From positions 14,854,330-14,918,329 of the forward strand of contig JAKOON010000015.1 in the NCBI GenBank assembly GCA_022577435.1: 64,000 nucleotides of DNA, written 5' to 3'. The notes under the pieces were generated by a model. That model worked only from the letters and a program-made list of their open reading frames with translations, was not told the origin of the DNA and did no database searches. The number at the start of each line of letters is the position of its first letter. Position 1 is the stretch's first letter. Below, one piece after another: positions 45,736 to 58,684 of this stretch. Origin of the DNA: Embiotoca jacksoni. Lineage: Eukaryota; Chordata; Actinopteri; Embiotocidae. The position numbers were made by a program, and so were the translations under genes.

Positions 45736-46991
45736 ATGGCCAGGCAGTGGTCCGAGGGCCACTCCACCTCAATCCTGTGTGTGGGGGCGTCTCCGGGCCC
45801 CGAGGGCCTCCTGGCTTCGGGCTCCGAGGGCGGGGAGGTCACGGTGTGGAGCCAAGAGGGGACCGTTGTTGGCCGTCTCGCTCTCCCCGGCGAAGAGGAC
45901 AGCACCAGTGTCGTGTTCTCCCCTGCAGCGCCGAGCCAGCTGTACGTGTCACACGGAGACGCGGTTAGCGTACTGGACCCCAGAAACCTGAAGGGCCCCG
46001 TGGAAGAGTTTCAGGGTGCAGGGGGGGAGGAGATCAATTGTTTAGCGCTGAATGAGACGGGTTCAGCCCTGGCGGTGGCTGACGACTCTGGAACTGTGCG
46101 GGTGCTGGAGCTTCCGGGGGGAAAAGTGTGCAGGACTCTGCGCAGACACACCAACATCTGCTCCTCTGTGGCTTTCCGGCCTCACAGGCCCAATAACCTG
46201 GTGTCTGTTGGACTGGACATGCAGGTGAGGGAAAGCTAAATTAAGAGTGTGTATGTATTTCATGTACCTAGACTACACCGAGACAGTATTTATTTATTTC
46301 CTTTCCCCAATTTCGCCTTGGTTGTCAGGTGATGCTGTGGGGTCTGCAGAAAACGCGCCCTCTGTGGACCCTCAACCTCCAGGATGTAGCGGAGGAAGAA
46401 GACGACCATCAGCAGCGCCCCGGTCAGCTTTTCAACCCGCCACTGGCCCACTGTGTTTCTGCGGCGAGCTGTGGGAACATTTTGGGTTGTGCAGCAGAAG
46501 ACGGGCGGGTGCATCTGATGCGGATCGGCGGCGGCTCTAAACTAGAACAGCAGGGAGCAGTCAAAGCCCACAGTCAGGGAGCCTCACAAGCCCACTTTAT
46601 TAGTTTCCTTTCCCACCCGTACTGGCTCGTCACTGGAGGAAATGACAGCCACGTCGCCCTATGGGACCTCAGTAAGCACCCAGTGGTGACTCCAGAGGGG
46701 AAAATCCAAGTAAAAGCCCCCCAACGTAGGAAAGGTAAGAACAAGGCAAAGAGAAAAGAGCAATCTCAGGATAAAGCAAAGACTCCACCGAAGGCCGAGG
46801 GAGAGAAAGAAGAAGCTGAGGAGGAAGCAGCAGCGGCGGGTGTGGAGGAGACGACGGAGAAGTCTGGGCCCAAACTGAGCATCAGCCATGGGGACAAGGT
46901 GAACTGGCTGTGCCCTGCTGTTCTGAAAGGAGAACCGAGTGTCGTAGTCGCAGATCAGAGCTCCAGTCTGACTGTCTACTCTCTGTCTTAA
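45736..46991 (+). CDS. wdr53: WD repeat-containing protein 53
   Basis: WD40 beta-propeller protein of the WDR53 family, thought to act as a DDB1-CUL4 substrate receptor. Two exons, 45736-46224 and 46329-46991, total 1152 nt, 383 aa (human about 358). Family-specific stretches: SEGHSTSILCVGASP, LLASGSEGGEVTVWSQEG, ADDSGTVRVLEL, NICSSVAFRPHRP, GLDMQVMLWGLQKTRPLW, CVSAASCGNILGCAAEDG and TGGNDSHVALWDLS. The last blade is HGDKVNWL to VADQSSSLTVYSLS. The start MARQW at 45736 matches the human start; an upstream non-ATG frame exists but is not needed. A Lys/Glu-rich linker of about 70 residues before the last blade is longer than in mammals. The gene ends 1.4 kb before the convergent srprb stop. Confidence 0.95.
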
Positions 46992-47259
46992 CTGCAGAGT
47001 CATGCACTTTAAGCCTCGTTCTTTTGTTCTGGTCGCAGCCGTACACCATTTTGACTTATTTTTAGATTACGTGCTTTTGAAGCTCTTGGCTGAGTGATGC
47101 TCGGCTTGTTAGGTTAGGGTTAAAGCCTGAACATAAAAAAACATTGCGGGCTTTCCCGAAAGCAGCAAGCACATCACAAAAACGTGATTTATTTGAGAGT
47201 TCACAAAGTATTTACCCAACTAAATATACAACTGTTTTTGGGTCTCATTTAATGCAGCC

Positions 47260-47265
47260 TTTATT
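47260..47265 (-). terminator. Possible poly(A) signal for srprb
   Basis: AATAAA on the minus strand, 1.1 kb beyond the srprb stop. If used, the srprb 3' UTR would overlap the wdr53 3' UTR in antisense. Weak, sequence-only call. Confidence 0.25.
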
Positions 47266-47453
47266 CATTAGGGTTGTGTGTGTGTGTGTGTGGTCCTTTA
47301 AAAATGTCCCCCTTTGAAATGTACTTTTTGTTTGACACTGGACTCATTAGATTTTTGTACACAAGTTCATTTCTCTGGACTGTAAAACGACCACATCTGA
47401 CAAAAGAAATCTGGATTTCATGTTTAACTGCAGTGGTTTTTTTTTTTATAGAC

Positions 47454-47459
47454 AATAAA
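47454..47459 (+). terminator. Candidate poly(A) signal of wdr53
   Basis: AATAAA 460 nt after the wdr53 stop codon, preceded by a T-rich run. Confidence 0.55.
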
Positions 47460-48080
47460 CATCTCAATCCAAACCAGGTGGCAAACAGGAATCAAAGCAC
47501 AGTAACTGAAAGCTGTTCCCAAAGACAACCGAAGGCAGCGATGCTCCACAGCTGATCTGAACTGCAGTCTGCCGCTTGACCTCCTCTGAGCAGCTGTTTA
47601 CATGTGACGGGGAGATTGAGATTCTTTTGTGTACATGTTAATGATCCTGTCTGCTGCTAATGAATCAGTTCTGCATGTCCACATTACTTGTACTCCATTT
47701 ACAGCCAAAACGTTATAGCGTCAGTTCCTTCAACGAGTCTGACAACTGCAAACACAAACTTTTACTCTTCGATAAATCCATACATTCATCGCAAATCCAC
47801 TGTATTCACGCAACTCTTTCAAACAAGCGAACTTCTTCTGCAAACAAGCAAAACACGTTTCTATACGAGTCCCAGAACGAAGGCACGAGACAGACCGTCC
47901 AAATTAATGAATGAATGCTTGTGTCACAAGACCGCTCACTGCTCAAACTACAGGAGAAAAGCTTCAAATAAAACCCAGTGACATCTTCTTGCAACTGCAA
48001 TCAAAAACTTAAGCTGTATGTTTTCTAAACAAGTCAAGCAAAGCTCTCTTAACTGGATGTTCATACTAAGATTTGCACTC

Positions 48081-48119
48081 GAGCAGCAGCAGCAGCATCA
48101 TCATCATCATCATCATCAT
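48081..48119. repeat. (GCA)n(TCA)n trinucleotide tract
   Basis: GCA units pass into TCA units in the presumed srprb 3' UTR. Confidence 0.85.
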
Positions 48120-48381
48120 TTCTCAGCACTGCAGAGCAACCTGACAAACTGCTACATCACTTCTCAGTGTCCTTGATTACATTAATTTAGTTTGAATGTC
48201 TTCGACCGTTGTATTTCACAGATAGGTTCATATTTAAATGGAGTGAAGAGGCTGATGTTACTCAGACACTTCACCGAGAGGCATCAGTCATCCCTCCTCT
48301 GATTACTGAGGCGACGTGGAGGCGGTCTGAGGTTTGCGCCTTTAAGGCACGCTGTGCACTGAGGGAGACGAGCTGCCGATG

Positions 48382-50370
48382 TTACAGTTTGGCCAGGCTC
48401 TTCTCCAGGTTCTCCGTGTCTGCATCCCCGTCTTCCCCCTTGCTGCCGCGGGCGCTGCACTCCAGGAACTCCACCTTCATGGGCAGCTGGCTGAACTCAA
48501 AGTCTTTGCCTTTTTTCCCCAGATACAGACTGCCGCCCGCAGAGCCGTCCTGAGAGCTCAGTGCTGCCGACCGAGTCACTCTCAAGGTGTTCCTGTGAGA
48601 AATCCAGAGATTTCGTTGAAGTATCTTTATGTGCTTGAAGTCTTAACAAATCTACAAGGATATTGCCGAGTCCAAGACTTTCATTTTACTAGTTAAGAGT
48701 GAGCCTGTGAACACAGTTTTGTCTTTTATGGCTCTGAAGGAGCTTTCCGCATCTTAGAAAATAACATTACAGGTTTCACCAGGGTTACCACAAACTTTAA
48801 AGTAACACTCCAAGAAACTGGAGGTGCTCTATTTGAAAGAAGTGTGTGTTTCCTACAGAGGAAACGATTCAAGAAAAGACACCACCAAATAGCTGTATGG
48901 GAAATGTAAGATTCATTATAATGGAAATTGTAACAAAATTATGAAATAAGAGTATTTTTAAAAAAAAAATCACAAACAGCCTGAGTTACTTACAGCTCCT
49001 TTTCCAGCTGCTGCTGGATCAGTTTGGCAGATTTTGCCATGGTGATGTCTGTAAAACAAAGAGACCAGTAAATACCTGAGCCTTATCACAAGTAAGCATT
49101 GTAAAGCTAACTGGGGTATTTTTACAGTAAAAAAACAAAACAAAAATAAAAACAAGCGGTTGTTGAACCTTGTTTGTTGCAGGCCACCAGGAGAGACGGA
49201 GCATTTCTGGAAATCACGGAGTCCGTCACCAAAACGTACAGAAACTCGGCCACGTCTCTCACTTCCTTCTGGAAAATAGCGCTGTCCACAACAAACACAA
49301 TCGCTCTGGAGAGACGAGAGCGACGATGAGGACGATGTTTAAAGAAGTAAGACAAAAACTATGAACACAATAAAAAAAAAAAAAGGATGTGGGTTTTCTC
49401 ACCGTGCAGCGGACTTGAACTTTTCCAGGTACTGAGGTCGCAGGCTGTCATGACCCGGCAGGTCTATCAGAGTCCAGATGCTGCCCTGAATACAGCAGGC
49501 AGAGCACAGCTGTAAACCTTCATGAAACAAACTCATATTTCATTCAACTGTACGCGGTACTATAACTCACCCTGTCATTTTGGGCTTTGTATGGAGCACT
49601 GCTGTCAGTGATGGAGGTCTGCGTCCGCTTGAACTTTCCCGACAGCAGCTGCCGAAATATGACATGCACACATTTTTTATTTATTTAAATAATAAACTAA
49701 AAACAGCCAGCAGAGTCCCCATCAGCTGAGCGATGGCCACCACGTCTTAAGTGACATCAACTCACCCGGCTGAACAGGAGGGTTTTCCCGGAGTCGCACA
49801 GTCCCACCAGCAGCACGGAGCTCCGGACAGTTTTACTGGTGAGAAAGTACCTCAGAAAAACTAGAAGCAGAAAAGCAGAAAAGCAGGTTACTGACTGATC
49901 CTCAGGCCTTTCTCCTCTCGCTATCAGAGACAACGACTTCCGGTGCAGCTGACGGCTGTTGACGTTTGCTTTTTTAAGCTCAGTCAACTTTTAGCTTTCG
50001 AGCTTGTTATTTCAGCTAAATGTCTTTGAAGCCCTGTCCCTTCTTGTTTAAAACAAAGAAAAAAATAATACTAACTCAACATTAGAGATTGAACATAAAC
50101 GCTTACAGGACTGTTTTTTTGCGACAGCTCGGCACTCTTAGCTCACTATGCTAAGCTACGTGCTAGGCCTAGCCCGCAGAGCTAATGCTACCTCCACTTA
50201 CCACAGGTGATGACGACCACCGCCAACGCGACGACGAGTCCGATCAGAAAAACCGGGTCTTGGTCCTCCAGCTGGCGGAGAAGCGACTCGACGTACGGGT
50301 CGAACGGGTTTTCTGCCGTCTCTACGCCGACCGTGTCCTCCATGTTTCTATCGGTGCAGTCCGCCTCCAT
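48382..50370 (-). CDS. srprb: Signal recognition particle receptor subunit beta
   Basis: ER membrane GTPase that anchors SRP receptor alpha and so directs ribosome-nascent chain complexes to the translocon. Seven exons in order: 50202-50370, 49766-49860, 49571-49648, 49403-49485, 49169-49305, 48994-49048 and 48382-48592. They total 828 nt, 275 aa (human 271). One N-terminal transmembrane helix (PVFLIGLVVALAVVVITC, about 39-56) precedes the G domain: GLCDSGKT (76-83), TQTSITDSSAPY, LIDLPGHDSL, NKQD and ECSARG. Family marks are FVVDSAIFQKEVRDVAEFLY and AKSAKLIQQQLEKELNTLR. The start at 50370 is the first ATG of the frame; the in-frame ATG at 50343 is an alternative. Confidence 0.95.
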
Positions 50371-51798
50371 CGAGCCCAATCTGAGATGGGACACGTCTCC
50401 TTCCTGCAGGAGACCCGAGTAATACCCCCTGAGTTGTGGGGAGCCTCCGCGGCCAGCAGGGGGCGCTGCCGACCAAGGACCGCCTCCGGTCCGTCCCCCG
50501 CCGTGCTCTGCGAACTGGAGGATTGGAACCGGTCAGAGGCTCCCCCAGCAAAACCGGGTGAATAGTTTGATCTGGTGGAAACCTTATTTTAATCAGGAAG
50601 GGGAAAAAAACACAAAATGTGATAGATGGAAAACCTAAAAGGTCCTAAATTACAAGATAATCTGAAAAAACTTCACTTACTAAATCTAAATTATTAGGCC
50701 TACTCAAAACTACAAGATACAAAATAAAAATGGACTTGTGTTCATCTCAGATTATAAAGTAATACAATTCATATTTTCATCCAATAAAACTAAATTATAA
50801 AGTACTACAAAGTACAAAAACTTGGAGATAAAAATACATGCAATGTCATTTTTTTTTTAGATAACGTTTAAATATTTACGTTTTAACGGGTGACAAAATT
50901 AGGAAATATCGAAAGGAAATTATTTCAGTGTGGAATAACAGTTTCTATCCCCTGTTATACCATATTTTCTCGATATGTCTTCAAGATGTTTTGTATTTCA
51001 AAAATAAAAATTATACAGATGTGTCATTAAGTCTTTATGTTTCAGTGCAAACATTTTTTTAGACTACAGGTGTTCAGATTCAAAAAATACCTGGCTGCAA
51101 TTTTGGGTGATCAACACCTCATTAAAAGAATTAAATATCCTCCCATTACATTGGCTAATAATTTACTGTAGCTGTGAGCCAATCGAGTCTCGCAGGTTGA
51201 TCTGAAAAAAGAAAAATAGCCTGCTATTTGATAAAGGTGATGAAAATGAACAGAGATCACGATGTCAGCGTTCACATCGGTCTCTGTTTCCCCCTGGTAA
51301 GCATGGGTCCATGTGATGTGGTCCACTGCATCAGTCGGGGCTAGTAGAAACAAAACATGAGCGTTAGAAAATGTGTTGCAGCTCAGTAACTGTACATTCA
51401 CTTCTGGCCACATCGGTCACATTATCCTATGTGAAGACAGAGAGCTCGTGGTTTTCGATCGGGACCAGATGCGCTTTTACGCACTCCGTCTCCAGCCCTC
51501 ACACTCAGCGCGCCTTTTACGCACATTGGATATTTGACTCCTCGGTCCTCGGCACGATGTCAAACGTCAGAAACCCAAATTATTCTATAGGAAGAGGTTG
51601 TCTGTCATTCATTTTGGGCTTTAGCGAGGGGCAGCTTGTTTCTCGTTGGCAAGAAGAAATATCGTCAATTGTTTCAGTGGGATTTGCTTAGGTTTTCTTG
51701 CCCCATTCCAGATACTAGATCAAAGAGGAATTCAAAATTTTTGGGATTTACTTAAAAATCGTTGGATATCTTTATCAGGGATAAAACAATCTCACAGC
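50371..51798. other. Intergenic region between srprb and col26a1
   Basis: 1.4 kb between divergent genes. 50371-50560 is GC-rich and is the likely srprb promoter. 50600-51100 is AT-rich, and 51400-51798 is the presumed col26a1 promoter and 5' UTR. No other gene seen. Confidence 0.5.
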
Positions 51799-52562
51799 AT
51801 GGCTATTTCGTCCCTCTACGCGCTGTGCATGTGGATAAGTTTAGTCTGTCCTTCGCTCGGAACCGGGTTTGTTTATCACTTTCCAGGCATCACTGTGCAG
51901 CGGCAGCGCATTAAATCGGAACAGAGCGGCAGCACGGGACCACCAGGTACCGGGTCCCGTACCCAACTCAGGTGCGCACACTCTGGACAGGTTGTCATTT
52001 ACGCGAATATGCGAATTGTTGAGCCGTAACATTTGCTAGTGAATTAAGCTCTTTTAGATGCAGCATGCCATTTTTCCCACATCTATGTCAGTGTGTGATC
52101 ATTTCCATTGCGGCGCTGGTTATGCTTACTCTCGTTTGGTGTTCACAGAAATAACAGCTTAAATTGTGTATTGTAGGAACTGGTGTCAGTACACTGTTTC
52201 CAAAACAGTGTCCTGCCAGGTGCACAATGGGACAGAAACCACAGTGCAGAGAGTGTTTCAAGGCTGCCGATGGCCCGGACCCTGTGCCAAAGTCATCAGG
52301 TACTCACAGCTACACTGTTCAATCGTCCTCTTGTCCCATCAGCTCATCCAGCGGTCTCTGATGCTGATACTGTTTTGCTGTTCACAATCAGTCATGAAGA
52401 TGGGGGATCTTGTATGGTGGCAGGGGCGGATATAGTTTTTTAGGGGGCCCAAAAACTCAGGCATGTAGCCTCTGTCTGATGTGTTTACACTCTTTCACTA
52501 ATTGAAAAGGTTGGTTTTGGCAGGGCTACTAGATGATCTTGTAGCCCCCCCCCCCCTCCCCT

Positions 52563-52594
<32 letters not shown>

Positions 52595-52879
52595 TTATTT
52601 TTGTTTCCACTCTACTGTCCACTGCCACAAAAAGCTAAATACTCTCAAAATAATAATTTAAAAAAGAATTAGACGTGAATATTTGGTACTGTGATCATGT
52701 CTGTATATTTTTGTGTGTTTTTGCGTGTAGCTGTGCACATATCTCTGAAGTCATTGACTTTGTGCTGTTTTCCAGCTACAGGACTCTCATCAGGCCGTCG
52801 TTCAAGATCACTTACAAGCAGGTCACCGCCCTGGAGTGGAGATGCTGCCCAGGATTTGTAGGAGCAGAGTGTCGTGAAG
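51799..52879 (+). CDS. col26a1: Collagen alpha-1(XXVI)-type protein, 5' part (signal peptide and EMI domain)
   Basis: Secreted EMI-domain collagen. Three 5' exons are visible: 51799-51971, 52177-52299 and 52776-52879, giving 133 codons plus one base. Exon 1 encodes a signal peptide (MAISSLYALCMWISLVCPSL) and then TGFVYHFPG, matching the ATGFLYPF-like start of COL26A1. The EMI domain reads NWCQYTVSKTVSCQVHNGTE, VFQGCRWPGPCAKVI, SYRTLIRPSFKITYKQVT and ALEWRCCPGFVGAECRE, with the expected cysteines. The match to COL26A1 is closer than to EMID1 because of the VQRV-CRWPGPCA stretch. The gene is incomplete: the next exon should start in phase 1 and encode the coiled-coil linker and then collagen triplets. 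None of these was found in the remaining 11 kb, so intron 3 probably extends past the window. Confidence 0.88.
52546..52593. repeat. Poly(C) plus (CA)n tract
   Basis: A C-rich run of about 18 bp followed by about 15 CA units, in col26a1 intron 2. Confidence 0.9.
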
Positions 52880-53277
52880 GTGAGTTTCCTCTTTTTACAT
52901 GATGCAACTTTCTTAAAAGTTGGACTAGAGGGGCATGTAGATTGTTGCTATCAGAGACTGAAAGGACTTAAATAAAGGCCATCTGTGTCTTTTTAGCTGC
53001 ACCAGGCAATGTTACTCACATCAATGCCTTTTTTTTAAATATTTGGCAGCGTGTAGCTGGATAACTTGCTAATCACGCTACTGTGCAGCCTGTGTTGGAT
53101 TACTTTTGGGAACAGGGACTACAGTAAAACAACAGTTGAAAGGGATCCTGTGCTCTGTGGTTTTGTACCTTTTCTTTTATAGCCTTACATTCAAGATACT
53201 TCTGTGCCTGGAAGGAGGAGGAGAATGTCTCCTTCTCTGTGTCTTTCTTTCTCTCTGCATGTGAGTCTGTGCACACA

Positions 53278-53280
<3 letters not shown>

Positions 53281-53308
<28 letters not shown>

Positions 53309-53326
53309 CACACACACACACACACA

Positions 53327-53372
<46 letters not shown>
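53281..53372. repeat. (CA)n with (GCAC)n core
   Basis: A 92-bp tract of CA repeats interrupted by a CC junction and GCAC units. Confidence 0.92.
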
Positions 53373-53376
<4 letters not shown>

Positions 53377-54435
53377 GAGTATACCTTTTAACTGCAGACA
53401 GTACAGATGCAGTTTTGCCTGTCTCCCTGAATATCATCATGGCTGTTACAGACCAAAGAATGAATGAAAACAGCTCAGAAGAACGTCCAGCCAAGCAGCT
53501 TATAAAGTGGGAGGCAGTTTGCGTCTCGATGATGGACAGCACCACAGACCGCAGACTCTCGGCCCAGTAAAGACTGTGGGTGAAAATTTTCACCCACAGG
53601 CGAGTCACCACAGTCAGTCTGAAGAAACAGAGTGGGAGGGTGGATGGAGGTCTAATGCAGCCTTTAACATGTTGTGTTTTAAATATCATGGAGGCCTGTA
53701 AAGACAGACTGAGGCTGCGCTGGCTGAGATACAGTTATGTTAACTGTTTTCTATTAAAATTATTTAGTACAGCCACCAACTTGGTAGTTTTTTTTGGGCA
53801 ATAAATTAGAATGTCAGTGAGAAACACTGGCACAGCACCTTCAAATTTGTCCAAGATTAACAGTTACCTCAATAAGTAGGTTTTGCTTATTGGTCATAAT
53901 TACCACACCTTGTTCCATTTTGCAGGATTATCCATTTTTGCACTTGGATGGGGCAAGATTTAGCATGAAAACACCTTTTAGTACTAATGGAATAAACACA
54001 GCCATTATTCGGAAGCCTTTGGAAAGTTATTTTCCCGGCTGTTGATATTATTCTGCACAAAGATTAATACACAGCCGTATGCGCTCAGTCTTTAATGCCA
54101 AAGATTAAGGTTCACTTGAGACCAAAGTGGTTGCACGAGTGTGAAGAAGTAGGGCTGTTAATTTAACGTTTGCTGAAATGTATTTGCACGTTCTAATGAT
54201 TATAGAACAGCAGGAAAATCACCTCCGTATGGAGAGTCAGAGGGCCAGTTTAGAGCCAGTGAGGAGACCCTGAAGACAGAGGCTGATGTCACCGACAGTC
54301 TGCTTCACACTGAGGAGTGGAGGGAGATCTGGCAGGGGTCAGTTATCGGAGGTAGACGACAGAAAGAGAAGGCGCTGACGGGAGAAAGTTGAATGTGGGG
54401 GGGTGAACATAAAACAACAAGGTGTTAGAGTTGGC

Positions 54436-54554
54436 AAGAGAAGAGAAGAGAAGAGAAGAGAAGAGAAGAGAAGAGAAGAGAAGAGAAGAGAAGAGAAGAG
54501 AAGAGAAGAGAAGAGAAGAGAAGAGAAGAGAAGAGAAGAGAAGAGAAGAGAAGA
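54436..54554. repeat. (AAGAG)n pentanucleotide satellite-like tract
   Basis: About 23-24 near-perfect AAGAG units (119 bp), entirely purine on the plus strand. The long Ser/Leu open frames on the other strand are artefacts of this repeat. Confidence 0.95.
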
Positions 54555-55444
54555 AGTATAATGATGAGTGTTTCTGTCCAACAAGGCTCCAGCTGCTACG
54601 AGCTGCCCAGATGACATGTAGAGGAAAGAGCTGATTCTGTGGGAAAGTGGCCCCACTGAGATTAATGAGCATGACAGTCCTCCACCAGGTCTCTGTAACA
54701 TACGTGACCGTGCTAAGATCAGGCTACAGCCCTGAAACAAAGAACTTGTTCTCCTCATGTAGATCACCCCCCCCCCCACCCCCTCCAATAATACTCCAAT
54801 AGAGTTTGGTGAATTCATTCATGCATAGTATACAAATAAATCAGGAGTACCTTTGAAATAATGGTCATTCTTTGTAATATTACCACCACTAACATCTTGA
54901 GTGTTTTTTTAAATGGCTAAATGTACACAATAAGTAACTCGGTATCACACCGAATGTGAATCACCCGTCAGTCTACTACAAGATACGTCAACCAGGCGTG
55001 AAAAGTAAGGTTCCTTAAGCTTAGACTGCAAAAACCATGTGGTCAGGTTTAAGAAAACATTATGGTTTGGGGTGAAATAAGTAATTTTTGTAAGTAGCGT
55101 TACATACATCATGTGAGTTCCTTAGCATACGTAAGTTAAATATGTTATGAAATCTAAGTAACTTACTTAAACGCTCAAAATAAATCCATGTTGACTTTTG
55201 TTTTCTCACGAACTTGAACTTGATCTGACTCAAGCGTGTTCTTTTCACGCCTAGCCAAGGAAAAGTGTGACACTGACACGGTATCCTCTAGTGGACTGAC
55301 AGCTGTATTACACGCTTTGACGTGATCCCGGCTGCAATAAGTCATGCATACTATCTAAGAACTACTGAGGACATCTTAAGAACTTTACAGGAAAAAGTAG
55401 CAGTATAGTTATGAAGAAATATTTTTGTTTATATCACCTCCTCA

Positions 55445-55605
55445 AGGAATAGTTCCACGTTGTGGGAAATACACTCATTCACTTTCCCAGCTGAGATTCA
55501 TGAGAAAATTGATAGCACTTTCATGCGTGTTGTTTTAACATGAAGCTGCAGCCAGTTAACTTAGCACAGAGACCTCGCTGAAGTCCCTGCTCCTGGTACT
55601 GAAAT
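55445..55605. mobile_element. Truncated copy of the itpkc-intron MITE family
   Basis: Has GTTCCACGTTGTGGGAAATA, TTGATAGCACTTTCATGCG and ATGAAGCTGCAGCCAGTTAA, then CTTAGC. This is the left-end layout of the 10330 family; the right end is missing. Confidence 0.5.
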
Positions 55606-58600
55606 AGTCCGAAACTTTTACAATTGCAATTTTACACTTTGGTTTTTGTCTGTCAAGATATTACCAGCTTTACATGTGGTATGTATATTCAGCAGAACTA
55701 TTGTTCCTATTTCTGCAGTATTTTTTTAAAGCCATTTTTTTTTAACTATCTTCTGTCTCGATTTTCATATTTAACACACAGACATGAGACATGATATTAA
55801 GCTTCTCATATTCTTGGCAAGAAAGCAAGTTCAAACTATTTCTTTAAGCATGGACAGTTTTGGCTGATAAAATAATTTGAATGTGTGTTTGTGCATTTAT
55901 CTCTGACTCTTTATGTCACTCATCCAACACTGAACATGCAGCACTGTGTAGCAGAAAACTGCTTCAACCAGGCATTGAGCCAGCTGTTTTATCAGAGCAA
56001 GAGGAGGCAGCCTTAACCAACGATGATGACATCACATCTGCTTTTGGGTTTGATGGGGTTCTGGCTCCACTTCAGAGGCCACTGAGGTCCTCAGAGATGT
56101 GGAGACTTAAGGAAGGCATAATGAAGTCTGAGGAGGTGCTTGTTTCTCTCACCTCTTGTTGTTTTCATCTTCTAAATCCTGAATCAGTAACACTAACATC
56201 TTACTCTTCAGTTACCATCATTCTTCCTCAAACAATCACCAAAGATAACTCGGAGCACAGAATACATTTCTGAATACATATGCATTAACATGTAGTATTC
56301 TGGGTTTAGTTTTCAAGTTTCTGGCCTTTTTTTGGACATCAGACCAAACTGCATGCTTCACAGTGTTTTGTCCAGAAATGTTAAGTCATTCACTTGATTG
56401 GCTGCTTTTCTTGGTCTTAGATGACACTAAACTACACATGTTGTTTTGGGCTGCCGGTCAGACATAACAAGCAAATCTGAACCCTTAACCATGAGCTTTA
56501 TGATGTTACGATGGACATCTATTCCTATTTACTGTCATCCCCCCCCCCCCCTAAATGATTAATCGGGAAGATAATTGGCAACAATGGCAAGAACCATCGG
56601 TCGTGGCTCTAAGAGTGTTTAACATTTAGCACTTGAATCTGCACAGATCTGAAAAAGTGCTGCTGTAGTTTGAGCTTAATAATGAGTAATGTGTTAAATG
56701 TACTATTGCAGTCTGTTTTGACTTTTACAAGTTGTGTGTTCTCTGCATTAGTGTGCGCTTTTTGTGTAGTCCTCTGTGACAATCCCATAACACAGAAAAA
56801 TCCTGAAGGTTATGGCAGAACTCTAAAGCCGAGCTGCTCTCGAAGCCTGGATTTTTGTGTGTTTGTTAATGGAAAGTGTGTGTTTTCTGACTACATTTAG
56901 TTAACACCCTAACCCGTCAATATTTTTGACAGTCTGGCTTGTGCTGGCTGTGCACTGTGCATCTCAAGATTTACATTTTGCTTTCAGCAGAGCTGTGCTA
57001 ACACATGACGGCATGGAACACATTTGGGAGAAATGTGTTCGTAATTTCCTCGCCCCCTCCTCCCCGCTCCGTCACAGCAGCACCCCAGCACCTATCGGCA
57101 CACATGATCATATTAACTGTAAGGATTGTGGGTATCGTCTGTATATGTGAGAGTGTAATCTTAAAAGAATTAGTGCCAGGACCTCCCCTGATTAAAGCAC
57201 TACTCTTTGATCTCTTGCATAAGCTCAGGAAAAGAAGTTTAACAAAGCTGGGTGTTCTTGTACAGGATGGGGGTTTTTTTGTGGCAAAGTTAATGATGAA
57301 TTTTATGAAAGAAGTGAAAAGGTAGCTGAGGGCTTAGGATGTCAAATGTGTTAATTTGTTAATGCTACAGCTATGAATGTCTGTGGCTGTATGAGGAGGA
57401 AGTAAGGGAAGAGTTTTAAAACCTCATTGTTAGAGGCATTATCTTGACCGGCAGCTATATTCTACATCATTAAAAGATACCAAGACATTTTTCCATTTTT
57501 CTTTTTTTCTGTTTAATCATCCGCTCTCATCCCCACGCAGGCCTTCGCTCTTTTGCCCTTGCCTTTTCTTGCCACCGCTGGGCTCTTTATCTCCTATATT
57601 CCTCTCTGCTTTCCACTTATCTAACCTCCTATGTCCTTTAGATCTCCTGCTCTCCTCTCCTTGGAGTAAAGTGATAAAACAGAGCCATATCCCACATGTG
57701 CTCCTCCGGGCTGCAACCTTTCTGCAGTGTGAGGATATGAATGATGTCTCTGTTATATCCCTGCTTGTGCTCAAATATAGGTCAGAGGATGCCCTTTGAC
57801 CTGTTGGGAGCTATGGGATAGCTCAGCTGTTCCCGCTCCTGCTCTGATCTGTCTGATGGATGAAGTCTGTGGTTTTTCATTTCTTTCGTCACCTTATCAG
57901 TGCTTCTTCCTGCCTTTCACTGATAAGTTTCCATTTGTCCCTCCATCTATCTGTCTGCAACTCCACACAGATGTTTATGGGGAGTTATGCAGGTAAAGTT
58001 CCTGAGTTCCTAAAGAGGTTCCTAGAAAAGTCTCTGAGGTCCAGAGGTCCATATGTGGTTGGTATAATCTGCAGGTTTCTGTTTGCACTCTGCATGGTGT
58101 CGGGAAATTCCTGCTTATGATTTTGGAAACAAACAACTGTTCTTTGCATTAGTGTCTTCACAGTGGTCCAGAGTTACTCACAAAAACATAATAAGACTTA
58201 CAGGCAGGTTATGCTCACACAGCACGAGCTTTAGAAAATGTTTCTGACTCAGTCAGAAATCAAAATATTGTTTAAATATTGGGAAAACAGCTCATATTTT
58301 TAGATGGTTTCACCTGGAAGTCATTTAAAGTGTCGCACTCAGTTGCTTGCATGAAAAGTGACAGAAATAGTTGAATAAAGAACTCAGGATGAGGAAAAAG
58401 AACAAAAACCAGAGGCTCAAACCCGGTCTCTTTCCTTTTGGAACGGACCGGAACCCCCACTCCCTGCAGAAAGGTGTTAGAGGTGGAGGGGAGGAGGTTC
58501 ACAAAGATATTCAACCAGCCAACAAGCATGTCTGAAAATGGATTAGGGTCTATGGTCAGCTCTTTGTTTGTTTACCATCTTCACCATTTGAGTTTTCTTG

Positions 58601-58684
58601 TGTTCGGATGTTAGCATTTTTCAGGTATCACCAAACACAAAGGACAGCTGAAGTTGACAGGGATGTCATTAGAGTTGCAGGCAA

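Noticed and set aside
54339..54818. 159-codon minus-strand frame rich in SSLLFSSLLF
   Set aside because: It is produced by the AAGAG pentanucleotide array, where all frames are open, and is not a gene.
55955..56135. Stop-free, acidic 60-codon stretch with AG and GT edges in the col26a1 intron
   Set aside because: col26a1 exon 3 ends with one carried base. In that phase this segment hits a TAA stop, and the peptide does not resemble the collagen XXVI linker.
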